A stretch of DNA of 64,000 bases from Corynebacterium occultum. GTDB taxonomy: Bacteria > Actinomycetota > Actinomycetes > Mycobacteriales > Mycobacteriaceae. Shown here piece by piece: positions 1-9,466 of this stretch. Made by a program: the position numbers and the translations under genes. The DNA lies in the NCBI RefSeq assembly GCF_009734425.1, contig NZ_CP046455.1, positions 3,038,001-3,102,000 of the forward strand, in the 5' to 3' direction. Below the pieces are notes generated by a model. The model ran no database searches. It saw only the letters and a program-made list of their open reading frames with translations, and was not told the DNA's origin. Numbering within the stretch: position 1 is the stretch's first letter; each line of letters begins with the position of its first letter.

Positions 1-666
1 AGCCAGAAACAACCCCAGGGCACCCTCTTCGGCATCCCCTACGACTTCCGGGGCCCAGGCAGCCGGGAGGTGCGCAGCCGGATCTGGGACCCCCAGGACC
101 CCCGGATCCTCCAGCCCCGCCTCTTCGGCCTGGGATGGACCATCAACCTCGGTGCGGTGGCCGTCAAACTCGGCTGGATCCGCCCCGACGACCTGGACGC
201 CGATGTCATCGCCGCCATCCCCACCTCGACGATGAACACCGCCAGAGCGGTCCCCGCGATACTCGCGGGCGCCACCGCACTCTCCCTTGCCCGCAACTGG
301 CAGAAACTTCCCGAGGAGGTGGCGATGAACTACCGAGTGGGTGGCCAGCCCCAGGGACGCAGATATCCGAAACCGACGATTCTGCTGATGCCCCTGCTGA
401 GCCTGGGCCTGGCCGCACTACCCTTCCTGCCCAACATCAGCCGGGACCGGGAAGACACCCTGCGGATCAGCTCCACCGCCTCCCTGATCAACGCCGCAGC
501 CCTGGGCACCACCACCTCCGCGGCAGCTGAGGCGCGCGGGGCACAGCGCCCCGGACTATGCGCCACCGCGGCCCTCGGAGTGGGCGTGGCGGCATCCCTC
601 GGCGTCCTGGTCGTGCCCTTCCGCGCCGGGCTCCGGAAGGTCTGGCAGCGGGAAGGACTGAAGTAG
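1..666 (+). CDS. DUF5808 / DUF1648-like membrane protein, 5' truncated
   Basis: The frame is open from base 1, so the gene starts outside the window. The first residues GTLFGIPYDFR and the following RIWDPQDPRI and FGLGWTINLG are typical of DUF5808, a short domain found beside membrane helices in actinobacterial SdpI/DUF1648-type proteins. A later stretch, MNYRVGGQPQGR at roughly residues 109-120, resembles the DUF1648 signature, and hydrophobic stretches follow (about residues 124-140 and 180-200). The substrate or role of this family is not known; relatives are linked to antimicrobial-peptide immunity and signalling. The gene ends with TAG at 664-666, 100 bases before the next start. Confidence 0.7.
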   Translation, partial: SQKQPQGTLFGIPYDFRGPGSREVRSRIWDPQDPRILQPRLFGLGWTINLGAVAVKLGWIRPDDLDADVIAAIPTSTMNTARAVPAILAGATALSLARNWQKLPEEVAMNYRVGGQPQGRRYPKPTILLMPLLSLGLAALPFLPNISRDREDTLRISSTASLINAAALGTTTSAAAEARGAQRPGLCATAALGVGVAASLGVLVVPFRAGLRKVWQREGLK

Positions 667-765
667 GGGATTAGTACGGCTGAGCGAATGTCGCAAGCCC
701 CGTGGGCGGAAGGTCTGGCAGCATAATCATCATATTTCTCGTTCATGAAAAGGTGGATGGTGCCA

Positions 766-1707
766 ATGTTCAAGTATCCCCAGGATCTGGATGCCCTGCG
801 TGCGGTGGTTAAAGCGGATGAATCCGCCTGGCAGGGGGAGCGCACTGAGCCCTGGGCATCCACCCATGACTTCTGGGAGAAGAATGAAACCTGGCCCCCG
901 ATTTCCCGCGAAGTGTTGAACAAGTTGCCCAATGTGGAGCTGCTGGAGGACCGGGACCGGCGTTTCACCGAGCAACACCCGGAGGTGCCGGTGGCCGACA
1001 TCCTGGAGGCATTGAGACACTTCCGGATCCTGGATAAATTCCACTCCCCGGGCACCCTCTTCTGGGATCAGGTTTTTCACACCCCCCGCACCTGGTCTGC
1101 ACTGAATATCTACCAGGAGGCTGGCAGAAGGTTCCTGGATTTTGAAGCCGAGAGATATTTCCTGCGTAACCTGATCTACCGTCGGGAAGTCGGAGATTAC
1201 CTCATCGAGGGCAACACCTACGGTCTCGGTAATTGGCAGCTCAGTTTGCCCTGGTCGGTGGTCACCTCCGGCATTGTGCCGGAGGGACTGATCAGGTTCG
1301 GTCAGCTCCTGAACCAGGACAGCATCAATCCCCAGGAACACAACAGCTACCGCTTCGGTTCCCTGGAACTGAAGATCCATGACTGTCCCAGCTCCAATCC
1401 CTGGCTGCTGCCCCAGACCCGGGAGTTCCTCCTGGGGATCGCGGACAAGTGGGGTTGGTACACCGCGCTGGATGAGAAATACGTCGATCTCTACACCTTC
1501 TACGCCACCTGCGTGGAGCCCGCCCGAATCGATGCGGAAGGTTTCCACAAGCATCCCCTGGAGCTGGCCGCCACCGAGACCGCCCGGATGGGGATCAGCC
1601 TTCAGCGCCTGCATGATCTGGGGGATGAGCGGATCGAGAATATCGCCCGAAAATTTGAGGAGGCCATCTACCGGGAGATGGAGTTTCCCATGGCCGATCC
1701 AGAGTAG
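766..1707 (+). CDS. hypothetical protein, about 313 aa
   Basis: I do not recognise the family. The product is soluble-looking, without signal peptide or membrane helix, rich in Trp, Tyr and acidic residues, with aromatic clusters such as RYFLRNLIYRREVGDY and DKWGWYTAL. ATG codons in frame occur at 745, 757 and 766; I chose 766 because AAGGTGG lies about 8 bases upstream of it. The gene converges on the VanZ-like gene, whose stop is only 6 bases away. Codon use is ordinary for the window, with the usual G/C third positions. Confidence 0.7.
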   Translation: MFKYPQDLDALRAVVKADESAWQGERTEPWASTHDFWEKNETWPPISREVLNKLPNVELLEDRDRRFTEQHPEVPVADILEALRHFRILDKFHSPGTLFWDQVFHTPRTWSALNIYQEAGRRFLDFEAERYFLRNLIYRREVGDYLIEGNTYGLGNWQLSLPWSVVTSGIVPEGLIRFGQLLNQDSINPQEHNSYRFGSLELKIHDCPSSNPWLLPQTREFLLGIADKWGWYTALDEKYVDLYTFYATCVEPARIDAEGFHKHPLELAATETARMGISLQRLHDLGDERIENIARKFEEAIYREMEFPMADPE

Positions 1708-1713
1708 GAGAAA

Positions 1714-2274
1714 CTACAGGACCCGACCTACCCCGGCCACCGCCAGCACCCCCAAGCTGGACAGCAGGGTCAGGAGGGAGAAACCGAGCTGCCCCTTAGA
1801 CCTCATCCGAGCAGCCAGGAGAGCGCCTCCCAGCCCGCCTAGGCTATTGGTCAGCAGGTCATCCACATCGGAGTAACCGAGGGCGAAAAGGAACTGGGTC
1901 ACCTCGATGCCGAGGCTGACTGCTGCTGCGCTGAGGAAGACAGTCAGGATCGGGTAGTTGACCCGATGTCGGAGCAGCAGGTGGAGCAGGAATCCCAGGG
2001 GGATGAAGAGGGCGGTGTTGCCGAAGGTGTTGATCAGGGGGCCGTACCAGACCACCGGATCAATGAACCCGTTGAAGAGCTCCAGGTCCAGGGAGCGCTG
2101 CTGGTGGGCTGCGGCATCCCAGAGCCCGGCGATCTCGAAGCGGCTCTTGAGCAGGGTCACCAGGGTGATCAGGAGCGCAAAAACACCCAGGGTGAGGGCG
2201 TGGAAGGGCTGGTGGGGGACTGCTCGGGGGACACGGGCCAGGAAAGTGGGGGGTTGAGGTGGTGCCGTGATCAT
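1714..2274 (-). CDS. VanZ-like family membrane protein
   Basis: A membrane protein of about 186 residues. The family signature is visible: NTALFIPLGFLLHLL, then SLGIEVTQFLFALGYSDVDDLLTNSLGG, the conserved E-Q and D-x-x-D-x-x-x-N pattern of the VanZ domain. VanZ itself gives low-level teicoplanin resistance by an unknown route; most chromosomal relatives are uncharacterised. About five hydrophobic segments can be seen. The start at 2274 (MITAPPQPP) is chosen over an upstream in-frame codon at 2355, which would add 27 hydrophilic residues. It lies downstream of leuS in the opposite sense to the 766-1707 gene. Confidence 0.75.
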   Translation of the reverse strand: MITAPPQPPTFLARVPRAVPHQPFHALTLGVFALLITLVTLLKSRFEIAGLWDAAAHQQRSLDLELFNGFIDPVVWYGPLINTFGNTALFIPLGFLLHLLLRHRVNYPILTVFLSAAAVSLGIEVTQFLFALGYSDVDDLLTNSLGGLGGALLAARMRSKGQLGFSLLTLLSSLGVLAVAGVGRVL

Positions 2275-2368
2275 GCCCGCCAGGCTAATGATCCGCCCTG
2301 GCAGCTCCCTGGCAGGCACCTTGTTCTTCCCTGCGCCCACCAGGGGGCCCGTCATCCAGCCAGGTGTA

Positions 2369-5248
2369 CTACTTGACCACCAGGTTGACCATGCGCCCCG
2401 GCACCACGATCTGCTTGATCAGGTTCTTGCCCTCAAGCTGTGCGGCAACCTTCTCATCGGCCAGGGCGATCTCGATGACCTGCTCCTGGGTGGCGTCAGC
2501 GGCGACGTTGATACGCGACCGGACCTTGCCGTTGATCTGGACCGGCAGCTCGATCTCATCGTCCTTGAGCCACTTCTCCTCGAACTCGGGGAAGGGGACG
2601 AAGGTGACGGTCTCAGTGTGGCCCAGACGCTGCCACAGCTCCTCCGCGATATGCGGGGCCACTGGGGAGACCATGACAACCAGGGGTTCCACAGCAGCGG
2701 TGGGGACCTGGCCCGGGTAGGTCTTGGTCAGGTAGTTGACGTACTCGATGAGCTTGGCCACCACGGTGTTGACCCGCAGGTGCAGGTAATCCTCGCGGAC
2801 ACCGGCGATGGTGCGGTGCAGCTGCTTCTTGTCCTCATCGCTGAGCTCAGCCGCGGAGGCGAATACCTCGCCGCTGTTCTCATCGACGATCAGACGCCAG
2901 AGTCGCTGCAGGAAGCGCTGCGCACCGACCACGTCCTTGGTGGCCCAGGGGCGGGAGGTGTCCAGCGGTCCCATCGACATCTCATAGACGCGCAGGGTGT
3001 CGGCACCGTAGTTCTCGGCGATATCATCCGGGGCAACGGCATTCTTCAGGGACTTGCCCATCTTGCCGTACTCCTGGTTGACCTCTTCGCCCTGCCAGAA
3101 GAACTTGCCGTCCTTCTCCTCGACCTCATCGGCCTGGACGTAGACGCCACGGGAATCGGTGTAGGCGTAGGCCTGGATATAACCCTGGTTGTAGAGGCGG
3201 CGGTAGGGCTCCCTGGAGGTGACATGACCCAGGTCGAAGAGCACCTTGTGCCAGAAGCGGGAGTAGAGCAGGTGCAGCACGGCATGCTCGACACCACCGA
3301 CGTAGAGGTCCACACCACCCGGGTCATTCGGGCCGTGCTTATCGGGGCGGGGGCCCGTCCAATAGCGCTCATTCTCCAGGTCGACGAACTTATCGGAGTT
3401 GGCCGGGTCGATGTAGCGCAGCTGGTACCAGGAGGAACCGGCCCACTGCGGCATGACGTTGGTGTCCCGGAAGTACTTCTTCTTACCTTCACCCAGGTCA
3501 AGTTCCACCTCGACCCATTCCCGCGCCTTGGCCAGCGGCGGGGAGGGCTCGGAGTCGGCGTCCTCCGGGTCGAAGGAGACCGGCTTGTAGTCCTCGACCT
3601 CGGGCAGCTCGATGGGCAGCATGGCTTCCGGCAGGGCGTGGGCCACACCGTCCTCGTCGTAGACGATGGGGAAGGGCTCGCCCCAGTAACGCTGGCGGGC
3701 GAAGAGCCAGTCCCGCAGCTTGTACTGGATCTTCTCCGCACCCAGTTCCTTCTCCACCAGCCAGTTGATGGTCTTCTCGATGGCCTCTTCCTTGGCTAGG
3801 CCGTTGATATCCAGGCCCTGGTCATTGGCGGAGTTCACCGACTTACCGGACTCGGTGTAGGCCTCCTTGGTGATGTCACCGCCGGCGACAACCTCGATGA
3901 TGGGCAGGCCGAAGACGGTGGCGAACTCATGGTCACGGACATCGTGGGCCGGAACAGCCATGATGGCGCCGGTGCCATAGCCGGTGAGCACATAGTCGGC
4001 GATGAACACCGGGATCTGCTGGCCGTTGACCGGGTTGGTGGCGTAGGCGCCGAGGAAGACACCGGTCTTCTCCTTGTTTTCCTGACGCTCCAGGTCGGAC
4101 TTGGCGACGACGGCGGAGCGATAGGCGGCGACGGCCTCGGCCGGGGTGGCCTGGCCATTGGTCCACCGCTCATCAATACCTTCATAGGAGTTGCTGCCCC
4201 CGGTTACCAGGGCGTCGACAAGCTCATGCTCGGGGGCGAGCACCATGTAGGTGGCACCGAAGAGGGTGTCCGCGCGGGTGGTGAAGACGGTGATCTTCTC
4301 ACCCTGGCAGTTGAAGTCAACCTCGGCGCCGCGGGAACGGCCGATCCAGTTGCGCTGCATGGACTTGACCTTCTCCGGCCAGTCCAGCAGTTCCAGGTCG
4401 TCGATGAGACGGTCGGAATAGGCGGTGATCCGCATCATCCACTGGGAGAGGTTCTTACGGAATACGGGGAAGTTGCCACGCTCGGAACGGCCGTCCCCGG
4501 TGACCTCCTCATTGGCCAGGACGGTACCCAGACCAGGGCACCAGTTCACGGTGGAGTTGGAACGGTAGACCAGGCGGAAAGCGTCGATAATCTCTTCGCG
4601 GGCGACCTTGTCCAGGGCCTTGAAATCAGTGCCGTGCTTCTCCACGAGTGCTTCGGGGATGGGGACCGCACCGGACTCCAGCAGGGAGTGAAGCTCCGCG
4701 ATGGGGCGGGCCTTCTGCTGCTCGGCATCGAACCAGGAGTTGAAGATCTGCAGGAAGATCCACTGGGTCCACTTGTAGAACTCAGGGTCGGTGGTGGCCA
4801 CGGCGCGACGCTGATCATGGCCGAGACCCAGCGCACCGAGCTGGCGCTTCATGTTCTCGATATTGGCCATGGTGGTGGTGCGCGGATGAGTGCCGGTCTG
4901 GATGGCGTACTGCTCGGCGGGCAGACCGAAGGAGTCATAACCCAGGGTGTGCAGGACATTCTTGCCCAGCATGCGGTTGTAGCGGGCGAAGACATCGGTG
5001 GCGATATAACCCAGGGGGTGACCAACGTGCAGACCGGCCCCGGAAGGGTAGGGGAACATGTCCTGGACGAAGAGCTTGTCTTCCGGCAGTTCCGCGCCAT
5101 CGGCCGGCGCCAGATCGCCGACCGGGTTCGGCGCGTTGAAGGTGCCGTTTTCAGTCCAGTAGTTCTGCCAGGTGCGCTCAATGGAGTTCGCCAGCTCCGG
5201 GGTGTACCGGTGCTCCGGGGTGGAGGTGCCTTCGCTCGGGTTCGTCAT
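2369..5248 (-). CDS. leuS: leucyl-tRNA synthetase
   Basis: A class I aminoacyl-tRNA synthetase of 959 residues that charges tRNA-Leu. The HIGH-type motif HVGH sits at residues 74-77 after PYPSGAGL. The CP1 editing domain fills roughly residues 230-420 ([21 protein letters not shown]). The KMSKS loop reads KMGKS near residue 730, followed by LKNAV. The C-terminal anticodon-binding and LeuRS-specific tail ends in KIINGK-like [11 protein letters not shown] and MVNLVVK. The start at 5248 (MTNPSEGTS) gives the normal family length; an upstream in-frame extension to 5419 has no family support. In C. glutamicum leuS also lies between this arm's accessory genes and the trp operon. Confidence 0.97.
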   Translation of the reverse strand: MTNPSEGTSTPEHRYTPELANSIERTWQNYWTENGTFNAPNPVGDLAPADGAELPEDKLFVQDMFPYPSGAGLHVGHPLGYIATDVFARYNRMLGKNVLHTLGYDSFGLPAEQYAIQTGTHPRTTTMANIENMKRQLGALGLGHDQRRAVATTDPEFYKWTQWIFLQIFNSWFDAEQQKARPIAELHSLLESGAVPIPEALVEKHGTDFKALDKVAREEIIDAFRLVYRSNSTVNWCPGLGTVLANEEVTGDGRSERGNFPVFRKNLSQWMMRITAYSDRLIDDLELLDWPEKVKSMQRNWIGRSRGAEVDFNCQGEKITVFTTRADTLFGATYMVLAPEHELVDALVTGGSNSYEGIDERWTNGQATPAEAVAAYRSAVVAKSDLERQENKEKTGVFLGAYATNPVNGQQIPVFIADYVLTGYGTGAIMAVPAHDVRDHEFATVFGLPIIEVVAGGDITKEAYTESGKSVNSANDQGLDINGLAKEEAIEKTINWLVEKELGAEKIQYKLRDWLFARQRYWGEPFPIVYDEDGVAHALPEAMLPIELPEVEDYKPVSFDPEDADSEPSPPLAKAREWVEVELDLGEGKKKYFRDTNVMPQWAGSSWYQLRYIDPANSDKFVDLENERYWTGPRPDKHGPNDPGGVDLYVGGVEHAVLHLLYSRFWHKVLFDLGHVTSREPYRRLYNQGYIQAYAYTDSRGVYVQADEVEEKDGKFFWQGEEVNQEYGKMGKSLKNAVAPDDIAENYGADTLRVYEMSMGPLDTSRPWATKDVVGAQRFLQRLWRLIVDENSGEVFASAAELSDEDKKQLHRTIAGVREDYLHLRVNTVVAKLIEYVNYLTKTYPGQVPTAAVEPLVVMVSPVAPHIAEELWQRLGHTETVTFVPFPEFEEKWLKDDEIELPVQINGKVRSRINVAADATQEQVIEIALADEKVAAQLEGKNLIKQIVVPGRMVNLVVK

Positions 5249-5322
5249 GCTTAGACAGTGTAGTAGGTGCCCCGGAGATCGCCGAGGTGGGCTGGGCATG
5301 CGACAGGCAGGGCACGAATGAT

Positions 5323-5334
5323 GCTTATCGACGC
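5323..5334 (+). repeat. copy of the 12-mer GCTTATCGACGC
   Basis: Exact copy, plus orientation, in the gap between the leuS start and the end of the next minus-strand gene. See the finding on this repeated motif. Confidence 0.8.
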
Positions 5335-5425
5335 CGCGCAGGGTGACGGCTTGACGATATATCCCGGGAGGGTGCAGCAGCCCTCTGATGCTGGTGAGGC
5401 TCTCAACTGGAGCCCCCAAGTAGGT

Positions 5426-6457
5426 TCAGGCCTTCCGGTCATCCGCGTCTGGACGCCAGTCATACTCACTGAAGTCGTGCCCATGGTTTCGCCAGGTCAC
5501 CGGCTTCCCCAACGCCACCGCGTCGGTGAACCAGAAAGTCTGCCCCGGAGACCAACCCGCCAGCAGGCCCGCCTGTTCCTCATCCACCGGGATCACCCGG
5601 CCGGCAGTGGCGAAGTACCCCCGCATGCTCAGATGGAGCGCGTCATAGTGCTGCGCTACCTGCACGAAGTCCGGGATCACCCAGCCATGCGGGTACCCGG
5701 TGGCAAGCCTCCAATCCTGCCCCTTGCCCGGGGTCACATCTAAGGGGAAGCGTCGGCACAGCTGTGCCCACGCCCCCGGCCCGTTGATGGTGAATACCCT
5801 GGCCCCGGGAGATATCGTGGCCGCCTGCACCTGAGCGGTCTCCCACCCGCGCCCATCCTCCACGAAGCGCAGGCCGCCCGGGGTGCCGTCCACAAGCTCA
5901 CGGGCGGTGCTGATCACCGGCCATGGGGGTGTGGACCACCACAGGCTTTCCGTCTGCGCCTCCTCCCGCCACGACTCGAGCGCCTCGTCCACCGACGGGA
6001 CCTGCGTGTCCGGATCGGGTTTCGCCCAGTTCACCGACCACTGCCGATCAGGCAGGAAAGGATCCGACCACCCGGCCGTCACCTCGGAGTCCGCGACATG
6101 ACGGGCGATGCGGCACAGTCCCCGCCGCAGCGGGGCCGCGGACAGGAAGACCTCACCGTCCATGGGTTCCTGCCAGTAGGTCGCCCTGAATACGGTGTAC
6201 TCAAGTGCGTCGTAGAGCAGCCTCGGGGCCAACTCCACCAACGGCACCTCCTCCAGGAGCGGGGCCACTGTCGTGGCCCTGGCCCGCGCGGAGTGCTCAC
6301 GGTCGATGCCGAATTTCCGCACGTTGCGCTCCATGTAGCTGCCCACCCGCCAGGTTGCCCGGGACAATGGCCCGCCATTGCCTTCCGAGGACAGGGCCAC
6401 CTCCATGAGGAAGTCCCTGCCCCTGGGCCCGGCCACCAGATCGTCGAGGAGTGTCAT
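5426..6457 (-). CDS. hypothetical protein, about 343 aa
   Basis: No family recognised. The product is cytoplasmic-looking, rich in Trp and Arg, without membrane helices. Notable segments are TYWQEPMDGEVFLSAAPLRRGL, WDWRPDADD-like DWRPDADDRKA at the C terminus and SPGARVFTINGPGAW near the middle. The start at 6457 (MTLLDDLVAGPRG) is preferred over a codon at 6508 that adds 17 residues with no homologous look. It lies upstream of leuS in the same direction, separated by 177 bases, so co-transcription is uncertain. Confidence 0.65.
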   Translation of the reverse strand: MTLLDDLVAGPRGRDFLMEVALSSEGNGGPLSRATWRVGSYMERNVRKFGIDREHSARARATTVAPLLEEVPLVELAPRLLYDALEYTVFRATYWQEPMDGEVFLSAAPLRRGLCRIARHVADSEVTAGWSDPFLPDRQWSVNWAKPDPDTQVPSVDEALESWREEAQTESLWWSTPPWPVISTARELVDGTPGGLRFVEDGRGWETAQVQAATISPGARVFTINGPGAWAQLCRRFPLDVTPGKGQDWRLATGYPHGWVIPDFVQVAQHYDALHLSMRGYFATAGRVIPVDEEQAGLLAGWSPGQTFWFTDAVALGKPVTWRNHGHDFSEYDWRPDADDRKA

Positions 6458-6919
6458 GCCGACCAAGGTAGTTCGCCCATGGGTTGTCTTCCCGCCGGAC
6501 AACACCAAGCGGGGCGTCGATAAACGCTGCTTTTTGTCATTCAGGGAGATCAGCTCAGGACTGTCGCCTTCTCATCCTTGTAGGCCCTGGAGGTACGCAG
6601 TGAGGCGTAGCGCTCCTGGTCTTTCTGGCCATCGATACCCAGGGGTCGGCCCGGCTTGTCCTGCAGCACCAGGGCGGCTGTAGCACTGACCAGGAACATG
6701 ATGATCAGGTAGATCCCGGTTCAGGATAGGAAATCATCCGAAATAGACAGCTTGGTCTAATACATGTTAGGGTTTCTCCCTGGATCAAGAAGTTCGGCCC
6801 CCAAGCCCCTTGACTGGCCAACTGGCAACCCGGGATTCGCCCCGCGGTGCCCTCAAGGGAAGATCTGCCCGGTGACATATTCCGCGCCGGGAACGCTGCG
6901 ATCTTTATAGGAGAACCCC
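6458..6919. other. gene-poor stretch with a transporter remnant
   Basis: This 462-base gap holds a one-mismatch copy of the repeated 12-mer at 6514-6525 and the decayed transporter fragment described separately (6550-6720). Around 6755-6775 there is an AT-richer segment with an imperfect inverted repeat, CTAATACATGTTAG, which could be promoter DNA. Just before the next gene a good ribosome-binding site (AGGAGAA) is visible. Nothing else was identified. Confidence 0.5.
6550..6720 (-). pseudogene. C-terminal remnant of an MFS (MHS-type) transporter
   Basis: On the minus strand the frame ending at the TGA at 6550-6552 reads as a last membrane helix (IYLIIMFLVSATAALVL) followed by a polar tail (QDKPGRPLGIDGQKDQER, ending KATVLS). 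This is the layout of the last helix and tail of metabolite:proton symporters of the MHS group, such as the intact one at 33511-34875. A stop codon at 6721-6723 closes the frame upstream and no start codon or other helices remain, so it appears to be the leftover 3' end of a deleted gene. The subfamily assignment is a judgement from a short segment. Confidence 0.5.
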
Positions 6920-7372
6920 ATGTCCGGGAACCCTCATTTCCGTCACCCCGCCATCGCCAATGCGGAGCGCACCCATATCCTGACCTGCGGCTGCGATTCC
7001 TTCGCTGCCGGCCACGCCATCCACCACATCCAGGCCCGGATCTTCAGCAAGTGCCCGCCGGAGAAGATCACCGACATCCAGGTAGAGGGCCATGAAGGAA
7101 ATCACTTCAGTATCCGCATGAACGGCGAGCTTCGTAATTGTTGGCATGCCAACCCCCACGCCGTGGCAACGTTTGTCGCCATCGCCACCCAGGCGGAGCC
7201 CGGCCATGTGGCCCACTTCGGGGAGTCCAGTCTGTTGGCGGCCTCAAATGGTGAGGTCTCGGCCACGCTCTACGCCAATATCGAGGGACAGGAAACGTCC
7301 TGCACCTTCAAGGATGGGGAGCCCCGGCCAATGCCGAAGGCCAGCGGGCCCGGTCTCATCTGGTTGAACTGA
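6920..7372 (+). CDS. hypothetical protein, 150 aa
   Basis: Not recognised. A small soluble protein with several His and Cys residues (LTCGCDSF, HAIHHIQARIF, ELRNCWHANPHA). The start is well supported by AGGAGAA about 6 bases upstream of the ATG. There is no signal peptide. The pattern of His/Cys in the first third could hint at metal binding, but there is no known motif and I would not assign one. It converges on trmO, with a long palindrome in between. Confidence 0.6.
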   Translation: MSGNPHFRHPAIANAERTHILTCGCDSFAAGHAIHHIQARIFSKCPPEKITDIQVEGHEGNHFSIRMNGELRNCWHANPHAVATFVAIATQAEPGHVAHFGESSLLAASNGEVSATLYANIEGQETSCTFKDGEPRPMPKASGPGLIWLN

Positions 7373-7383
7373 ACCAGGGGGCC

Positions 7384-7467
7384 ATGCAGCCTAGGGTGGG
7401 GAAAACGGCACTTAAGGATGGGACCCGGGACCTTAAGGGCGGGTTTCCCCACTTTATCCTGCATGCC
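7384..7467. terminator. long palindrome between convergent genes
   Basis: Two 21-base arms (7384-7404 and 7447 region, ending at 7467) match as ATGCAG, a 6-base mismatch block, then GTGGGGAAA on the left and its complement on the right. Inside, CTTAAGG/CCTTAAG at 7411-7417 and 7431-7437 form a second stem. The whole 84 bases can fold into one hairpin on either strand. Its place between convergent stops suggests a bidirectional terminator, though there is no clear T-tract. Confidence 0.5.
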
Positions 7468-7476
7468 CTGGGGGCA

Positions 7477-8169
7477 TCATCCGATGCCGAGGACCGTCAG
7501 GGTGTGCCCCTCGACCGTGAATTTAATGTCCATACCGGCGAAGTTCAGGCCGTAACGCCTGGTGGCGTCGTGATGGTAGTGGGGCCGGGGATCCTCGGAC
7601 AGCACCCCGATCAGGGCATCCATCTTCGAGGCGGGCAGTTCATGTCCGAGACCTTCGGGAATCTCGACCTTGAGCCGGTAGCCCGTGTGCCGGGAGGTGA
7701 ATCCGTGCTCCGCCTCCGGGTGTGAGTCGGTGGCGATATAGGGCTTGATGTCGAAGATCGGGGTGTCGTCGACCAGGTCCGCACCCGAGATGGTGATGAT
7801 CGGCCCCAGTTCCGGATCCTCGACGATCCCCTCAATGGCGACACTGGACAAGCCGATGGGGTTGGGTCGGTGCGGGCTGCGGGTGGCAAAGACACCTATC
7901 CGCTCCCCCTGAAGTCGCGGTGGACGGACCGTGGGCCGGGGTTCCCGGTCCGCATTCTCGGAGAAAGCCCAGATCAGCCACAAATGACTGAATCCCTCCA
8001 GTCCGGAAACCGCATCGGCATTCCGGAACTCCGGCTCGAAGATGATGCTCGCCCGCAGGTCCGCCACCAGGCCGGATTGGCGTGGTACACCGAACTTCTG
8101 CCCGAAGTCAGAACGTACCCTCGCGATCACGCTCATCGAATACGTTTCTTGCCCGGTTTCCTGACTCAT
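7477..8169 (-). CDS. trmO: TsaA/TrmO-like tRNA m6t6A37 methyltransferase
   Basis: A 230-residue protein of the TsaA (UPF0066) family. TrmO uses S-adenosylmethionine to methylate N6-threonylcarbamoyladenosine at position 37 of ANN-decoding tRNAs. The diagnostic motif RIGVFATRSPHRPNPIGLS is present around residues 90-108, with GLEGFSHLWLIWAF before it and GADLVDDTPIFDIKPY after it. The length is usual for the family. The first ATG at 8169 lies 6 bases after a possible -10 element (GACAAT), so the transcript may be nearly leaderless; an in-frame ATG at 8136 (MSVIARV) is an alternative start and matches the family N terminus better. Confidence 0.88.
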   Translation of the reverse strand: MSQETGQETYSMSVIARVRSDFGQKFGVPRQSGLVADLRASIIFEPEFRNADAVSGLEGFSHLWLIWAFSENADREPRPTVRPPRLQGERIGVFATRSPHRPNPIGLSSVAIEGIVEDPELGPIITISGADLVDDTPIFDIKPYIATDSHPEAEHGFTSRHTGYRLKVEIPEGLGHELPASKMDALIGVLSEDPRPHYHHDATRRYGLNFAGMDIKFTVEGHTLTVLGIG

Positions 8170-8252
8170 AACACCATTGTCTCAGCTCAGCGGCCTTTTC
8201 ATAAGCCAGCACCGCTGCCGGAGCAGAGGGAAAGGGAAGAATTACAGACTGT

Positions 8253-9458
8253 TCAGAGCCGAATTTCACGCTTCCCCGCCCCCGCCAGAGCGGCGTGGAG
8301 CCGCAGTGCCACCTGCAGGGAATTTGCCCGCCATCCGTCCTCCAGAGCCTCCGCCCCGATGATCTCCCGGGCGCGTTCCAGTCGGTAGTGGAGGGTGGCA
8401 CGGTGGATGAAGAGTTCCCCGGCGGTGAGGGTGGCATTGCGGGCGTTATCCAGATAGGCCAGCACCGTCGACCAGTAGCTACGCTCCCCGGCGAGCAGGA
8501 GACGGGTGGCATCATCACTGAGGGTGTGCACGGTGGTTTCATTGAGCTCCCAACCCAGGAGCATCCGCCACGCCCCGGCCCCCTCCCAGGACAGTTCCGG
8601 GGAAGTCATGCCGGGCAGGGCCGCCACCTCCGACATGAAACGGGCACGGCGCAGGATCCCCCGGGCCCGACCCGCCTCAGTGACACCTGCGGAACCTACC
8701 GCCTCCACCTTCACCCCGCTGATGATCGCAGCTCTTCGCACCTCATCGAGAACTTTGGCGGTGTCGGTTTCAGAACGGCTGCGTTCCACCACGGTGAGCA
8801 TCCCGGAGTCCACGCTCACCAGGAAAGAACGGCTGCGGTGCAGCCGACTCAGCTCACGCTGCAGGCGGCCGGCGGGGGCGTCGTCAAGCATTTCCCCCAA
8901 CCGGATGACATGGATGCCGAGGCGGCCGTCATCGGGCAGGTAACCGCCGCGTTGCGCACGAAGCACCGCATCCTCAGCACCCCGGAGGATGTCCGTGGCC
9001 AGACCGTCCAGCAGTCGGGCACGTTCATCAAGGCCATCGTCATGGGCGAAGAGACCCGCCAGTGGATCAATGAACTCCTCCACCCGGCTGATCTCACCGT
9101 CACTCATCCGGGGCTCATCGAAGAGCCAGAGGTAGGCGCAGAGTTTCCCGGCGCGACGGACCGGGAAGCAGACCCGGGGGAGCATCTCGAAGTCGGGGTT
9201 GGCGGGGAGGCGGACCGGCCTGATGGCGGTGCGCACCCCGTGGCTGAGGATCCAGGGGACGGGTTCCGGGGGAGGGGAGCGGTGGATGATCGAGGAGATG
9301 CGACGTTCATCGATGGCGCCGATCTGGGCGCTGGCGCACACCACTTCGAAGGAGGGGGTGTCCACTTCCACGGACCTGCCCAGTTCCTGGGCGAGGTCAT
9401 CGGTGAGGGTCTGGATCCGGCTGAGGTTTTCAGCGGCACCAGAGCGGTTATTCGACAT
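8253..9458 (-). CDS. PucR/CdaR-type transcriptional regulator
   Basis: About 401 residues. The N-terminal half looks like a sensor domain (SFEVVCASAQIGAIDERRIS, then FPVRRAGKLCAYLWLF, a GAF-like pattern). The C terminus has the PucR helix-turn-helix: LLAYLDN-like VLAYLDNARNATLTAGELFIHRATLHYRLERAREIIG. PucR proteins usually activate purine, amino-acid or other catabolic genes in response to a small ligand. The start at 9458 is an ATG that lies inside a perfect 16-base palindrome, pointing to autoregulation. It is divergent from the dehydrogenase-permease-decarboxylase operon, which it most likely controls. Confidence 0.85.
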   Translation of the reverse strand: MSNNRSGAAENLSRIQTLTDDLAQELGRSVEVDTPSFEVVCASAQIGAIDERRISSIIHRSPPPEPVPWILSHGVRTAIRPVRLPANPDFEMLPRVCFPVRRAGKLCAYLWLFDEPRMSDGEISRVEEFIDPLAGLFAHDDGLDERARLLDGLATDILRGAEDAVLRAQRGGYLPDDGRLGIHVIRLGEMLDDAPAGRLQRELSRLHRSRSFLVSVDSGMLTVVERSRSETDTAKVLDEVRRAAIISGVKVEAVGSAGVTEAGRARGILRRARFMSEVAALPGMTSPELSWEGAGAWRMLLGWELNETTVHTLSDDATRLLLAGERSYWSTVLAYLDNARNATLTAGELFIHRATLHYRLERAREIIGAEALEDGWRANSLQVALRLHAALAGAGKREIRL

Positions 9459-9466
9459 ATGTCGAA
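9451..9466. promoter_or_regulatory. palindrome over the PucR start codon, likely operator
   Basis: TTCGACATATGTCGAA is a perfect 16-base palindrome containing the regulator's ATG (minus strand, 9456-9458). The same TCGACA half-site recurs as TCGACAGG at 9474-9481 and inverted as CCTGTCGA at 9558-9565, on both sides of the 133-base divergent promoter region. This pattern suggests the binding sites of the PucR-type regulator. Function is inferred from position only. Confidence 0.55.

Noticed and set aside
2267..3799. Long plus-strand frame opposite leuS
   Set aside because: It is the antisense reading of a highly GC-biased gene; the composition is Asp/Gly/Leu/Val-rich with no family likeness, and leuS is certain.
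2369..5248. KMGKS instead of KMSKS in LeuRS as a defect
   Set aside because: The middle position of this loop varies in functional synthetases and the rest of the protein is normal.
5323..5334. DnaA boxes as explanation of the repeated 12-mer
   Set aside because: TTATCGACG differs from TTATCCACA in the conserved middle and last positions, and the surrounding bases GC...C are also conserved, which DnaA boxes do not need.
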